Assembly (NCBI RefSeq): GCF_005217615.1 | Contig: NZ_SZNK01000001.1 | Coordinates: 4,465,001-4,529,000 of the forward strand | From: Brevibacillus antibioticus | GTDB taxonomy: Bacteria; Bacillota; Bacilli; Brevibacillales; Brevibacillaceae | Reading direction: 5' to 3' | DNA: 64,000 nt | Shown here: positions 18,637-26,836 of the stretch, in pieces | Layout of the letters: each line of letters begins with the position of its first letter | Numbering within the stretch: the first letter of the stretch is position 1 | The notes under the pieces: generated by a model | Told to the model about the DNA's origin: nothing | Database searches by the model: none | The model's input: only the letters and a program-made list of their open reading frames with translations | Program-made: the position numbers and the translations under genes

Positions 18637-19002
18637 GTGGATGACATCTGTGAAATCCAATGTTTTGATGAGGAAAAAGTAAATCGGTTAAAGCCGTTCG
18701 CCACAGAATCAGAAGGGGTAGCAAAAATCTTCAAGGCGTTGGCCGATGACACCCGCGCCAAAATCATTCACATCCTCTCGATGGAAGACGAGCTCTGTGT
18801 CTGTGATGTGGCTGCTATCATCGGAAGCTCGATCGCTAACACCTCCCACCATCTGCGGCTTCTTCGCAACATGGGACTGGCCAAGTACCGCAAAGAAGGA
18901 AAGCTCGTTTTTTACTCGTTGGATGATGACCATGTACGCCATCTCATATCTGCGGGGATTGAACACGCTAAAGAACAGAAAACCATTGTCCGAGCTACCT
19001 GA
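18637..19002 (+). CDS. cadC: ArsR/SmtB-family metal repressor, CadC-like
   Basis: A 121-residue winged-helix repressor. The metal motif E-L-C-V-C-D-V-A in the recognition region is the alpha-3 (CadC) type site that binds Cd2+, Pb2+ or Zn2+, and an upstream cysteine (I-Q-C-F) could complete it. N-T-S-H-H-L-R-L-L is the DNA-reading helix. GTG 18637 is preferred over GTG 18625 because GAGGTGAT lies eight bases before it. A TATAAT element ends at 18601. The protein should repress cadA through the operator at 18063. Confidence 0.9.
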   Translation: MDDICEIQCFDEEKVNRLKPFATESEGVAKIFKALADDTRAKIIHILSMEDELCVCDVAAIIGSSIANTSHHLRLLRNMGLAKYRKEGKLVFYSLDDDHVRHLISAGIEHAKEQKTIVRAT

Positions 19003-19018
19003 TTGCTCGGGCTTTTTT
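18990..19018 (+). terminator. terminator overlapping the cadC stop codon
   Basis: CCGAGC and GCTCGG form a six-pair stem followed by GCTTTTTT. The left arm lies within the last codons of cadC. Confidence 0.8.
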
Positions 19019-19044
19019 GTTACTCAGGCATTCTAAACATTTGA

Positions 19045-19485
19045 TTAACTATGGCGGTTTACACTCGTTTTCCGGGTAAACCGCTGCCTGACCGCCTCTA
19101 TTCCCACAAATATAAGAAAGTAACCTATCGCAGCAAACACAAAAATCGTTGCCTGCGGATAAAACAAGGCCGCCTGCGGATCAACACTTATTAGCCATGG
19201 AAAAAACACAGGCACATAGCCGATGACCGCATATCCCCCGAAACGCACAGCGTATTTTTTCCACCCGTTCAAGTGTGACCTACTCACTAGCCAGTCCACG
19301 AATACCGACAGCCATACGAAGACAATCAGGTTCATTGCCATACTTAGGAGCACACCCAGCAAATACTCTTTTCCAAACCCGTACGGCGCGCTTGGATCAC
19401 GATACATGTAGATGATCAACGCAGCATACAGACCGGTAAAGAAAGGGGATATGACTGCGGCGAGGACACGCATGCCGATATTCAT
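19045..19485 (-). CDS. hypothetical four-helix membrane protein
   Basis: A 146-residue protein with four clear hydrophobic segments (about 5-27, 41-64, 85-103, 112-134) and a basic C-terminus, R-Q-R-F-T-R-K. ATG 19485 has AGGGAGTGAT upstream. I do not recognise a family. It follows the HssRS-like pair by 44 nt on the same strand and could be co-transcribed as its last gene. It is not an HrtA/HrtB heme exporter component. Confidence 0.7.
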   Translation of the reverse strand: MNIGMRVLAAVISPFFTGLYAALIIYMYRDPSAPYGFGKEYLLGVLLSMAMNLIVFVWLSVFVDWLVSRSHLNGWKKYAVRFGGYAVIGYVPVFFPWLISVDPQAALFYPQATIFVFAAIGYFLIFVGIEAVRQRFTRKTSVNRHS

Positions 19486-19529
19486 GGAAATCACTCCCTT
19501 GCTTCGCTTCGTTATGATTCGTTTGTCTT

Positions 19530-20921
19530 TTACGCAGTAGGATGCTCACCCGTCGGTAGGCTGACTGTAACCGTTGTCCCTTCGCCTATACGGCTTTGAA
19601 GATGTATGCTGCCTTTTGCGACCTGCACAATTTTTTGCACGATAGAAAGACCGAGACCGCTTCCCGTTGCTTCTCGATTGCGTGACTTGTCTCCTTTGTA
19701 AAAACGGTCAAAGACATGCTCCTGCTCTTCTTCTGACATGCCGATCCCTGTATCCCGAATGGTCACGACGATTCGCGTATCCTTTTGTATCGCAATGGAA
19801 ATAGAGCCTGCTATTGGTGTGAATTTGATACTGTTCGCAAGTAGGTTCATCCATACTTGATTGAGCAGCTGCTTGTCACCCACGATGAAGGTCTCCGGTA
19901 AAGTCAGCTCCATCGCGAGCTTTTTTTGTTGCCACTGATGCTCCAAAACTAAGAGGACTTGCCTGATCTGCTCATCCAGACGAAAACGTGTCGGTTCGTA
20001 CAGACCTGTCTCTTTGTCCAGGGAAGCGAGCGTCAACAACTGCTTGCTCAGGGAAGACAGCCGCCTGCTCTCCTCTTCGATGATAGTCAAGTACAACTCC
20101 CGCTGATCGCTTGTCACACCACCACTGCGGATGGCTTGAGAAAAGCCTTGGATCGATGTCAATGGAGACTGGATTTCATGAGAGACATTGGAGACAAACT
20201 CTTGGCGCATCTCGTCGAGTTGTTTGAGTGACTCTGTCATCCTGGCAAAATGCATGGCCAAATCGCCAATTTCATCCCGGCGAGAGATGTCCAAGTGGAT
20301 ATCGTACTGCCCTTCTGCCAGCTTTTTAGTCGCATGGCTCAGTTTCTCGATTGGCTTCACCAAATAACGGGTAAATGTCAAAATCAGGATTAAGCTAAGC
20401 ACAAACATCGCTGCCAGCAGCAAGGCAAACATAATGTGCACCTCACCAAACTGCTGCTCAATATTTGGCCGTACAAACAGGGCGTATTTTTTCCCTTCTG
20501 CTGTAAGTGGCAAGCCAATGCTGTTTGTTAACGTGTTTTCAAAAAATCCGGTCACAAACAAGCCGTGCTGTTCTTCTGTAATCCCTCTGTAGGTCTCACC
20601 CGCCAACACTTTTTGAATAATGGCAGGCTCTATCTGCTGATCGCGAAAAGGTGCTCCGAACTGGCTTGCAGCACCATTCTCATCCACGAGATACAGCTGA
20701 AAATTCAAATTGGCGACATGAGTCATAAAGGCGGGCAGGTCGAGCGACGATTTATGCTCATACAAATCAATCATTTGCTGTCCGATGCTCATGATTTTTT
20801 GTTCATTATAAGCGCGCAGATTGCGTTGATAATACTCATTTGCCAACAAAAATCCAAGTGTGCCGCTGATCAGTACAATTGCGACGAAGGTAAGAACGAC
20901 CCGGACGTAGAGAGATTTCAC
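19530..20921 (-). CDS. hssS: sensor histidine kinase, HssS-like
   Basis: A 463-residue membrane kinase. TM1 is at about 8-28, the extracellular sensor at 29-165, TM2 at 168-188, HAMP at 190-242, HisKA with F-V-S-N-V-S-H-E-I-Q-S-P-L, then HATPase_c with N, G1 (D-T-G-I-G-M) and G2 (G-S-G-L-G-L) boxes. The extracellular segment L-F-V-T-G-F-F-E-N resembles the heme sensor HssS of staphylococci and bacilli, which supports that name. Its ATG overlaps the response-regulator stop by 4 bp. The usual target, the hrtAB heme exporter, is not in the window. Confidence 0.85.
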   Translation of the reverse strand: MKSLYVRVVLTFVAIVLISGTLGFLLANEYYQRNLRAYNEQKIMSIGQQMIDLYEHKSSLDLPAFMTHVANLNFQLYLVDENGAASQFGAPFRDQQIEPAIIQKVLAGETYRGITEEQHGLFVTGFFENTLTNSIGLPLTAEGKKYALFVRPNIEQQFGEVHIMFALLLAAMFVLSLILILTFTRYLVKPIEKLSHATKKLAEGQYDIHLDISRRDEIGDLAMHFARMTESLKQLDEMRQEFVSNVSHEIQSPLTSIQGFSQAIRSGGVTSDQRELYLTIIEEESRRLSSLSKQLLTLASLDKETGLYEPTRFRLDEQIRQVLLVLEHQWQQKKLAMELTLPETFIVGDKQLLNQVWMNLLANSIKFTPIAGSISIAIQKDTRIVVTIRDTGIGMSEEEQEHVFDRFYKGDKSRNREATGSGLGLSIVQKIVQVAKGSIHLQSRIGEGTTVTVSLPTGEHPTA

Positions 20922-21598
20922 TGGCCTCGTACCTCCAGCTTGTAGCCTAAGCCGCGAACTGTAGAAATGACAAAGTCATTTGTTTTCTCCGTAAATTTCT
21001 CTCGCAGCCGCTTAATATGCACATCGATCGTACGACTATCGCTCTCGGTATCGCCGCCCCACACGAGCTCCAACAGTTGATCTCGGGTAAAGATCCGATC
21101 AGGAAAACTGGCAAGCTGGGCAAGCAGTTCAAATTCCTTTAACGGTAAATGAATCAACTCTTCTTTTACCTTCACAACATGGCTGATCCGATCGATGACA
21201 GTATCGTTCATGACGATGATTTGTTTGCTGACCATCTGATAGCGACGCAGCAAGGCCTTGATGCGGTACAGCAATTCAGTAGGCTCAAATGGCTTGGTCA
21301 AATAATCATCCGTCCCCGCCAAAAAACCTTTTTCCTTATCCCGCACCTCTCCTTTTGCCGTTAGCATGATGACAGGAAGGTCGTAAAATTCCCGTATCTC
21401 CCGGCACAGCTCCCAGCCGTTTTTGCCTGGCATCATCACATCCACGATGGCGAGCTGGACAGATTCCTGTTCCAATAGCTGCGAAGCCTCATTACCATCC
21501 ACACACGTCAAGACGTGGTATCCTTCTTTTGCTAAATAAAACCGCAATAGCTCACGTACATGTGGATCATCATCTGCAATCAGTATCGTCAGTTTCAT
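20918..21598 (-). CDS. hssR: OmpR-family response regulator, HssR-like
   Basis: A 226-residue regulator. The receiver domain at 1-120 has D-D-D at 9-11, the phospho-acceptor in V-D-V-M-M-P (Asp53) and Lys in T-K-P-F. The C-terminal winged helix contains S-R-T-I-D-V-H-I-K-R-L-R. It is transcribed ahead of its kinase with a 4-bp overlap. The HssR name follows the kinase resemblance; a general OmpR/PhoB assignment is certain. Confidence 0.88.
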   Translation of the reverse strand: MKLTILIADDDPHVRELLRFYLAKEGYHVLTCVDGNEASQLLEQESVQLAIVDVMMPGKNGWELCREIREFYDLPVIMLTAKGEVRDKEKGFLAGTDDYLTKPFEPTELLYRIKALLRRYQMVSKQIIVMNDTVIDRISHVVKVKEELIHLPLKEFELLAQLASFPDRIFTRDQLLELVWGGDTESDSRTIDVHIKRLREKFTEKTNDFVISTVRGLGYKLEVRGQ

Positions 21599-21837
21599 TA
21601 AGCTGGCCCCCTTGCTACTCCGCGCTCTAGTTCTCTTGCTTCATCATTATTTTGAATAATACTCACTTGTCGATCCTCCTGCAAATCGTCAATGGCTTGT
21701 ACCTACGTGGATCAATAGTAAAGAAGCAATATGAACAAGAGATGAATGAATACTGCTTGCTCTTGCAGACTCTTACACATCTGATTAAATCTGCGGGAAG
21801 CATACGCTTTTCCCGGAAAAACAACTGTTTGCGCACA

Positions 21838-21870
21838 CAAAAAAAGCGGCAGACACTCAGGTCCGCCGCT
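21838..21870 (-). terminator. terminator of the mhqNOD operon
   Basis: AGCGGC and GCCGCT pair around a 14-nt loop, followed on the minus strand by seven or more T. It lies 16 nt past the mhqD stop. The rest of the 21599-21885 gap shows nothing else. Confidence 0.85.
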
Positions 21871-21885
21871 ATTGTTACTCATCGA

Positions 21886-22503
21886 TTACTTGCGAAACTT
21901 CTCTGTAAACCACGCAGCCGAAGCCTCTACTTCCTTCACCGTTAGCTGATGACCATACGAATCCCAATGCACAGTCACGTCAGCACCTGCTTCTGTCAGT
22001 AGTCGATTCAGCTCCTCTGTCTCTTGTGCCGTACAGATCGGATCATTCGTGCCCGCTCCGATGAACACTGGAATGGCTGACATATCAGGCAGAGCGATCC
22101 CATGGCGAGGAACCATGGGGTGGTAAAGAATCGCCCCTTTTAGCGGATTCGGGTAATGGAACAGGAGACTACCTGCGATATTCGCCCCGTTGGAATAGCC
22201 GACTGCCACGATATTGTCTCGCTCGAACTGATACGTAACCGCCGCCTGATCCAAAAACTCATGCAGCTCCTGCGTGCGGAAGACCAAATCCTCTTCGTCA
22301 AAAACTCCTTCTGCTAGGCGTCGGAAGAATCGTGGCATGCCGTTTTCGAGAACATTCCCACGGACACTCAGAACAGAAGCGCCTGGATAAATGCGATCGG
22401 CCAGTGGCAAGAGGTTGTTCTCATCTCCGCCTGTTCCGTGAAGCAGCAACAGTGTTGGTGCTTCTGAATCGGTTCCTTTTTGAAAAACGTGCTTCAAATT
22501 CAT
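21886..22503 (-). CDS. mhqD: alpha/beta hydrolase, MhqD-like
   Basis: A 205-residue phospholipase/carboxylesterase-family hydrolase. It has L-H-G-T-G-G near residue 22, nucleophile G-Y-S-N-G-A, an acid in G-T-N-D-P and the catalytic histidine in Y-G-H-Q-L. Its start overlaps the mhqO stop by one base. It is the third gene of a nitroreductase-dioxygenase-hydrolase operon with the order of Bacillus mhqNOD, which detoxifies quinones and azo compounds. It probably hydrolyses ring-cleavage products. Confidence 0.9.
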   Translation of the reverse strand: MNLKHVFQKGTDSEAPTLLLLHGTGGDENNLLPLADRIYPGASVLSVRGNVLENGMPRFFRRLAEGVFDEEDLVFRTQELHEFLDQAAVTYQFERDNIVAVGYSNGANIAGSLLFHYPNPLKGAILYHPMVPRHGIALPDMSAIPVFIGAGTNDPICTAQETEELNRLLTEAGADVTVHWDSYGHQLTVKEVEASAAWFTEKFRK

Positions 22504-23450
22504 TACTTATCTTCCTCCAACACTCTGACTGTAATCGGCGGCAAGCCTTGCTCAATCTGGGCACGACGTGGCTCATACCACTCAGGGAGCATCAGTTTTT
22601 CACCCAATGTCTCAAATGGCTCATCTCTTTCAAAGCCTGGAGGATCTGTTGCAATCTCAAACAAAATCTCGCCCGGCTCGCGGAAGTAGATGGCGTTGAA
22701 GTATTGACGGTCGATAATATCCGTCGGATGGAGACCAGATTGAGTCGCGCGCTGCTGCCACAGTTGGTGATCCTGATCATCTATGGCACGCCATGCGATA
22801 TGGTGGATCGTACCTGCACCACCTGCTCCTCTTGGTATCGGCTCGGCATTCACGTCAATGACATTGCCCAAATCACCGTGAGCCCGGAAACGGACAAGGC
22901 CGTTTTCTTCGCCGACTCTGGTTAGTCCCATCAGTCTCTCGAGAACATCCATGGTGTGGGCTGGAGCCATGCTGTACAAGATCGCTCCGCCGAAGCCTTT
23001 GATCGCCTTGTCAGCCGGCACTCCGCCAAAGGACCATTTGCTCGCTGGGCCGCCTTCACGTTCCACGATCTCCAGCTGTAAGCCGTCTCTGTCCGTAAAT
23101 TGCAGATACGTTTCGTTAAAACGCTCTACGCGGCTGTACTCGATTCCGAATTTTTTCAGTCGATCCTCCCAGAAGGAAAACGCCCCCACCGGAATCAAGA
23201 AAGTCGTATAGCCAACCTGCCCACCGCCAACGCGTCCGCGGCGACCAGTTTCCCACGGGAAAAAGGTGATCGCAGTACCTGGACTGCCGACCTCATTCCC
23301 GAAGTACAGGTGATATACATCTGGTGCATCGAAGTTGATCGTTTTTTTCACCATGCGCAATCCGAGAAACCCTGCATAAAAATCAACGTTATTTTGGGCG
23401 CTTGTGACAAATGCCGTGATATGGTGAATTCCTGCTGTTTGCTGTGTCAT
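22503..23450 (-). CDS. mhqO: ring-cleaving dioxygenase, MhqO-like
   Basis: A 315-residue vicinal-oxygen-chelate protein with two tandem glyoxalase/dioxygenase modules. Metal ligands are seen in G-I-H-H-I-T near residue 6, in G-T-I-H-H-I-A near 215 and in a late E-I-A. It is expected to open hydroquinone or catechol rings. ATG 23450 is preceded by GAGGAGG nine bases away; the six-codon longer frame has no such site. It is the second gene of the mhqNOD-type operon. Confidence 0.92.
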   Translation of the reverse strand: MTQQTAGIHHITAFVTSAQNNVDFYAGFLGLRMVKKTINFDAPDVYHLYFGNEVGSPGTAITFFPWETGRRGRVGGGQVGYTTFLIPVGAFSFWEDRLKKFGIEYSRVERFNETYLQFTDRDGLQLEIVEREGGPASKWSFGGVPADKAIKGFGGAILYSMAPAHTMDVLERLMGLTRVGEENGLVRFRAHGDLGNVIDVNAEPIPRGAGGAGTIHHIAWRAIDDQDHQLWQQRATQSGLHPTDIIDRQYFNAIYFREPGEILFEIATDPPGFERDEPFETLGEKLMLPEWYEPRRAQIEQGLPPITVRVLEEDK

Positions 23451-23473
23451 TTTGAATAGCCTCCTCAAATTTA

Positions 23474-24112
23474 TTATTTACTTGCTTGGAATGTGTTGTA
23501 GCTCACGAACTCTCCAACTGGCTTGCGGTACCCTCTGACACGCTGGCTGGATGTATCTTCTTTTCCAATCGTGATCATCAAAGCTGGCACAAAGCTGTCC
23601 GGAACCTTTGCGATCTCTTGGACGGCCACTGGGTCGAATCCGATCATCGGGCACGTATCCCAGCCTTTATCCTTTGCAGCGAGCATGAACAGCATTGCGG
23701 ACAAATTAGCATTGCGGATCGCTTCATCACGCTTGAACTGCTCTCCTCCTGACTCGTGCATCGCTCTGACAGAAGAATTGTTGTGGTCGTACTCGCGTTG
23801 ATCCATAATTCCTAAATGAAGAAGACCTTCATTGATGCGCTCTACGCTTTGGTACGCTTCCTTGTCTCCGAATACAAGCACAACTGCCGAAGCGGTCTTT
23901 ACCTTATATTGTCTATATGCCGCTTCATATACACGCTCTTTTACTTCTGGATCAGTAATAACCACATAGTGGGCGTGCTGCAAATTGAATGCAGATGGCG
24001 CGAATTTGACCAGCGACATGATTTCATCGATCTCAGCAGGTGTTATCGTTACGTCCGGTAGAAACTTGTTTGCGGATCTTCTATTTTTTACAAGGGTAGT
24101 GAATTCACTCAT
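23474..24112 (-). CDS. mhqN: nitroreductase, MhqN-like
   Basis: A 212-residue FMN-dependent nitroreductase. The N-terminal K-N-R-R-S-A-N-K-F phosphate-binding segment and the S-A-F-N-L-Q flavin loop are family hallmarks, and G-W-D-T-C-P-M-I-G-F lines the active site. It likely reduces quinones or nitro compounds. First gene of the operon, 23 nt before mhqO. Two 18-bp palindromes of the MhqR type lie upstream. Confidence 0.92.
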   Translation of the reverse strand: MSEFTTLVKNRRSANKFLPDVTITPAEIDEIMSLVKFAPSAFNLQHAHYVVITDPEVKERVYEAAYRQYKVKTASAVVLVFGDKEAYQSVERINEGLLHLGIMDQREYDHNNSSVRAMHESGGEQFKRDEAIRNANLSAMLFMLAAKDKGWDTCPMIGFDPVAVQEIAKVPDSFVPALMITIGKEDTSSQRVRGYRKPVGEFVSYNTFQASK

Positions 24113-24154
24113 GGGACTTCCTCCTCGATTTTTTCTATTTCATTCATTTTCTAA

Positions 24155-24172
24155 TATCTTAAATTAAAGATA
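24155..24172. promoter_or_regulatory. MhqR-type operator, proximal copy
   Basis: TATCTTAAATTAAAGATA is an inverted repeat of the TATCT-N8-AGATA form bound by the MarR-type quinone sensor MhqR in Bacillus. It is about 43 nt before the mhqN start. Confidence 0.75.
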
Positions 24173-24230
24173 ATATCGTAAAAAAATGTTCCTGCTTGGG
24201 GAAGTAGGATGACGATGTTACAAAAATTAA

Positions 24231-24248
24231 TATCTTGAATTTAAGATA
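24231..24248. promoter_or_regulatory. MhqR-type operator, distal copy
   Basis: TATCTTGAATTTAAGATA is a second inverted repeat of the same class, 76 bp from the first. No MhqR-like gene is adjacent; the regulator must be encoded elsewhere. Confidence 0.75.
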
Positions 24249-24324
24249 ATTATAGGACTAAAATTCTCCCTTGTCAACAACCTAAGACCAGAAGAATGAA
24301 ATCTCTTCCAGCCCCAGGAATTTG

Positions 24325-24828
24325 TCAGTTTTCGTACCAGTAAAGAGCATACTCGGTCATAACAGAAGGATACCCCATTTGGCGCAGCATCGCCGTTATG
24401 TTTCCACGATGATAGGTTCCGTGATTGACCACTTGCATGATGATTTCTGCCAAGCTCGTATCGCGTATTCTCGTGTACGGGTTATCAAGGACAATGCGCC
24501 GCTCCAAATCTTCTTCTTGGCTGAGAAAAGCTCTGAATTGCTCGACTAGCTCGGCATACAATTGCTCTACTTCCTCCAAGCTTTTTCCCGTAATTTTCTT
24601 CTCTTGCTGCCATGTCTCATTCATGGCCATTTGCATATCCATCCCCTGCAATATGAGAAGCCAGGTTTGATCCACCATATAAATATGCTCCATCACTTTT
24701 GCCACGGTCGGAAAAACGCTTTGGACCTCCTGCTCGTAAACATCTTCCGGAAGTTCCTTCAAGCGATTCATTAACGTTTGATTCGCCCACGCGTGAAAGT
24801 CATACATGTTTTTGGCATAGTGCGTCAT
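24325..24828 (-). CDS. DinB-family protein 2
   Basis: A 167-residue DinB-like protein, clearly related to the one at 11095: both start Y-x-F/Y-H-x-W-A-N and end with V-V/A-N-H-G-T-Y-H-R-G-N-I-x-A-M-L-R-Q-M-G. The histidines needed for the metal site are all present. The start has a GGGGG-rich ribosome site. A 17-bp palindrome matching the one before DinB 1 lies 53 nt upstream, suggesting joint control although the genes are 13 kb apart. Confidence 0.9.
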   Translation of the reverse strand: MTHYAKNMYDFHAWANQTLMNRLKELPEDVYEQEVQSVFPTVAKVMEHIYMVDQTWLLILQGMDMQMAMNETWQQEKKITGKSLEEVEQLYAELVEQFRAFLSQEEDLERRIVLDNPYTRIRDTSLAEIIMQVVNHGTYHRGNITAMLRQMGYPSVMTEYALYWYEN

Positions 24829-24880
24829 GATAAAGCCCCCCTTTTTGGTTCGTCGATAGCTCTATCATAGACCCTCTTCC

Positions 24881-24897
24881 CTGACAAATATGGTCAG
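24881..24897. promoter_or_regulatory. palindromic operator before DinB 2
   Basis: CTGACAAATATGGTCAG differs by one base from the palindrome at 11679-11695 and has the same 11-nt spacing to a TATGAT element on the minus strand. It lies immediately after the stop codon of the upstream aldolase gene. Confidence 0.65.
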
Positions 24898-24899
24898 TG

Positions 24900-25997
24900 T
24901 TACTTCCCTTGCGCCCCTATTTTCCGATTCAGCTTTTCGAATGCCGATGCTAGCTCTTCCTTCGGGATCATCGCATACCGATCGCCAATACTTACCTCAA
25001 AGGAGCTAGAAGATTCGTCGTCCTGTCTTACATAATGCGTGAAGCCAATACCTGTCTCTTCACTAAGTGAAACCATGATACGCTCGAGCTCTTCTTTCGG
25101 TAAATCTGCGTGCACATGAAACATGTTGGACACAGGCAAGATCGGTCTCGTGGATATCCCCTGGCATTGGTTGTACAATCCCGCCAGCTCTTTTGCATGT
25201 TCGTAATATTGACCGAATTTATGTTTTCTCTGCTCAAAATGGTATTCTGCCGTGACAATATACGGGTACAAGCTAATCAAGTCACCGCCATGGCGTCTTT
25301 TCCATACCTTCGATTGCTTCGTGAAATCTTCATCCCCAGCCAGGATCGCTCCGGCAATTCCGCCTATCCCTTTGTAAAAGGAAACGTACACGCTATCGAA
25401 CAATGCGCATACCTCATCGGCTGACTTCTGGTAATACGGCAGGGTTTCCAAAAGTCGGGCACCATCTAGATGAAGCCGAATTCCTTTTTCCCGACAATAA
25501 CGGGAGATCGCCTCCAAATCCTCATACGGGGGCAACTGTCCGCCAATCTCACGCTGTGGCAATTCCAGCAACAGGCACGCGATATCATCGTCCATGCCGA
25601 GAACATCGTCCAGTCCAATCACGCTGTCTTTATCCGCCAGCAAGACCGCCTCGATCTGATGCAGCTCCTTGAGCCCATCCTCCTCGTGGATCTCCAAGTG
25701 GCAGAGCGGATGATAGGCGACCTTTTTGATTCCCTTCTCATCGCACCAGATGCGTAACGCGATTTGTTGGGCCATCGTACCGCTGGGAAAGAATACGGCA
25801 GACTCTTTGCCCAAATATTCGGCCATCTTGCGCTGAAAATTCTCGATGAGTTCGCCTGCTCCATACATATCACCCTCCACATTCCCATCCACGCTGGACA
25901 GGACCTGCTGCAATTGATGGAGGTCTCTCTTACTGTGCCCGGCGATTTGATAAGTGGTCTTTTTAAATACTTCCTTCAAGGTTTTCGTATCGCTCAT
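24900..25997 (-). CDS. threonine-aldolase-type beta-eliminating lyase
   Basis: A 365-residue PLP enzyme of fold type I. It shows D-M-Y-G-A-G near the start, F-F-P-S-G-T-M-A, the cofactor aspartate in L-H-L-D-G-A-R-L and the Schiff-base lysine in S-F-Y-K-G-I-G. It resembles low-specificity L-threonine aldolases, which split threonine or related beta-hydroxy amino acids to glycine and an aldehyde. ATG 25997 follows AAAGGAGC; the longer open frame to 26138 overlaps the adaA end region and lacks family similarity. Confidence 0.88.
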   Translation of the reverse strand: MSDTKTLKEVFKKTTYQIAGHSKRDLHQLQQVLSSVDGNVEGDMYGAGELIENFQRKMAEYLGKESAVFFPSGTMAQQIALRIWCDEKGIKKVAYHPLCHLEIHEEDGLKELHQIEAVLLADKDSVIGLDDVLGMDDDIACLLLELPQREIGGQLPPYEDLEAISRYCREKGIRLHLDGARLLETLPYYQKSADEVCALFDSVYVSFYKGIGGIAGAILAGDEDFTKQSKVWKRRHGGDLISLYPYIVTAEYHFEQRKHKFGQYYEHAKELAGLYNQCQGISTRPILPVSNMFHVHADLPKEELERIMVSLSEETGIGFTHYVRQDDESSSSFEVSIGDRYAMIPKEELASAFEKLNRKIGAQGK

Positions 25998-26097
25998 TTT
26001 GGCAGGGCTCCTTTTTTCAAAAACTCCCATGGAAGTGGTCTTTATTCTCGGATGCCGATGCTTCTTCCTTCTAAAGATATCACATTTCACAAGCAGC

Positions 26098-26667
26098 TTA
26101 TGTCGTTTGTTGTTTGACGTACTGTTGGCGATATTCACTCGGGGTCTTACCCGTCATTTTTTTAAACACCGTGATAAAATACGGCGTATTCGGCATTCCC
26201 ACCAATTGCGCAACATCCGCGATCTGGTTGTTCGAATGAGCCAGCAGCTCTCGTGCCCTTTCTATTCGCTTTTTCTGGATGTACTCCACGGGCGTCATAT
26301 CCATGAGTCGCTTAAATGTTCGCTGCAAATGAAACGGACTGCCATGGCACACATCAGCCAAATGCTCCAACGTCAGCTTTTCGTTATAATGAGAATCAAT
26401 ATACTGTGTAATTTGTGCCACCCACTCACGATCAGGCAACCTCTCTCCCGTGGGCTTACAGCGTTTACATGGCCGAAATTCTTCCCGCATAGCTTGGTTT
26501 GCATTTTGGAAAACCCGCACGTTCTCCCTCTTTGGCGGCTTCGACTTGCACGACGGTCTACAAAAGATCTTCGTCGTTTTTACCGCATAAAAAAATTGAT
26601 CATCGTAAGACACATCGTTATGAATAATGGCCTGCCATCGCTCATCGGTCACCCGTTCCTCCAACAC
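26098..26667 (-). CDS. adaA: AdaA: methylphosphotriester-DNA methyltransferase and AraC regulator
   Basis: A 189-residue protein. The Ada zinc domain (residues 1-80) has its four cysteines in F-C-R-P-S-C (36, 40) and R-P-C-K-R-C (67, 70), Cys36 being the methyl acceptor. Residues 85-185 are an AraC helix-turn-helix pair. It repairs methylphosphotriesters and, once methylated, activates the alkylation response. It is divergent from alkA-nfo, its probable targets. The second Ada activity (O6-methylguanine methyltransferase, AdaB) is not in the window. Confidence 0.93.
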   Translation of the reverse strand: MLEERVTDERWQAIIHNDVSYDDQFFYAVKTTKIFCRPSCKSKPPKRENVRVFQNANQAMREEFRPCKRCKPTGERLPDREWVAQITQYIDSHYNEKLTLEHLADVCHGSPFHLQRTFKRLMDMTPVEYIQKKRIERARELLAHSNNQIADVAQLVGMPNTPYFITVFKKMTGKTPSEYRQQYVKQQTT

Positions 26668-26836
26668 ATGTCATCTCCTTTGCCATAGCCGTTTTCGAAT
26701 CGCTTGCTCTTACCGACAGTATACCCCCACACTGCGTGATCCGTACTGCTAAAAGATTAAAATAGCAAGATAACGAAATGACAGGATCGCTTTTATTGTT
26801 ATAAAACTAGGAGGAAGTCAGACAGGAGGTTTTCGC

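Noticed and set aside
21652-21945. 97-codon plus-strand frame
   Set aside because: Overlaps the mhqD terminator and 3' end; no recognisable features.
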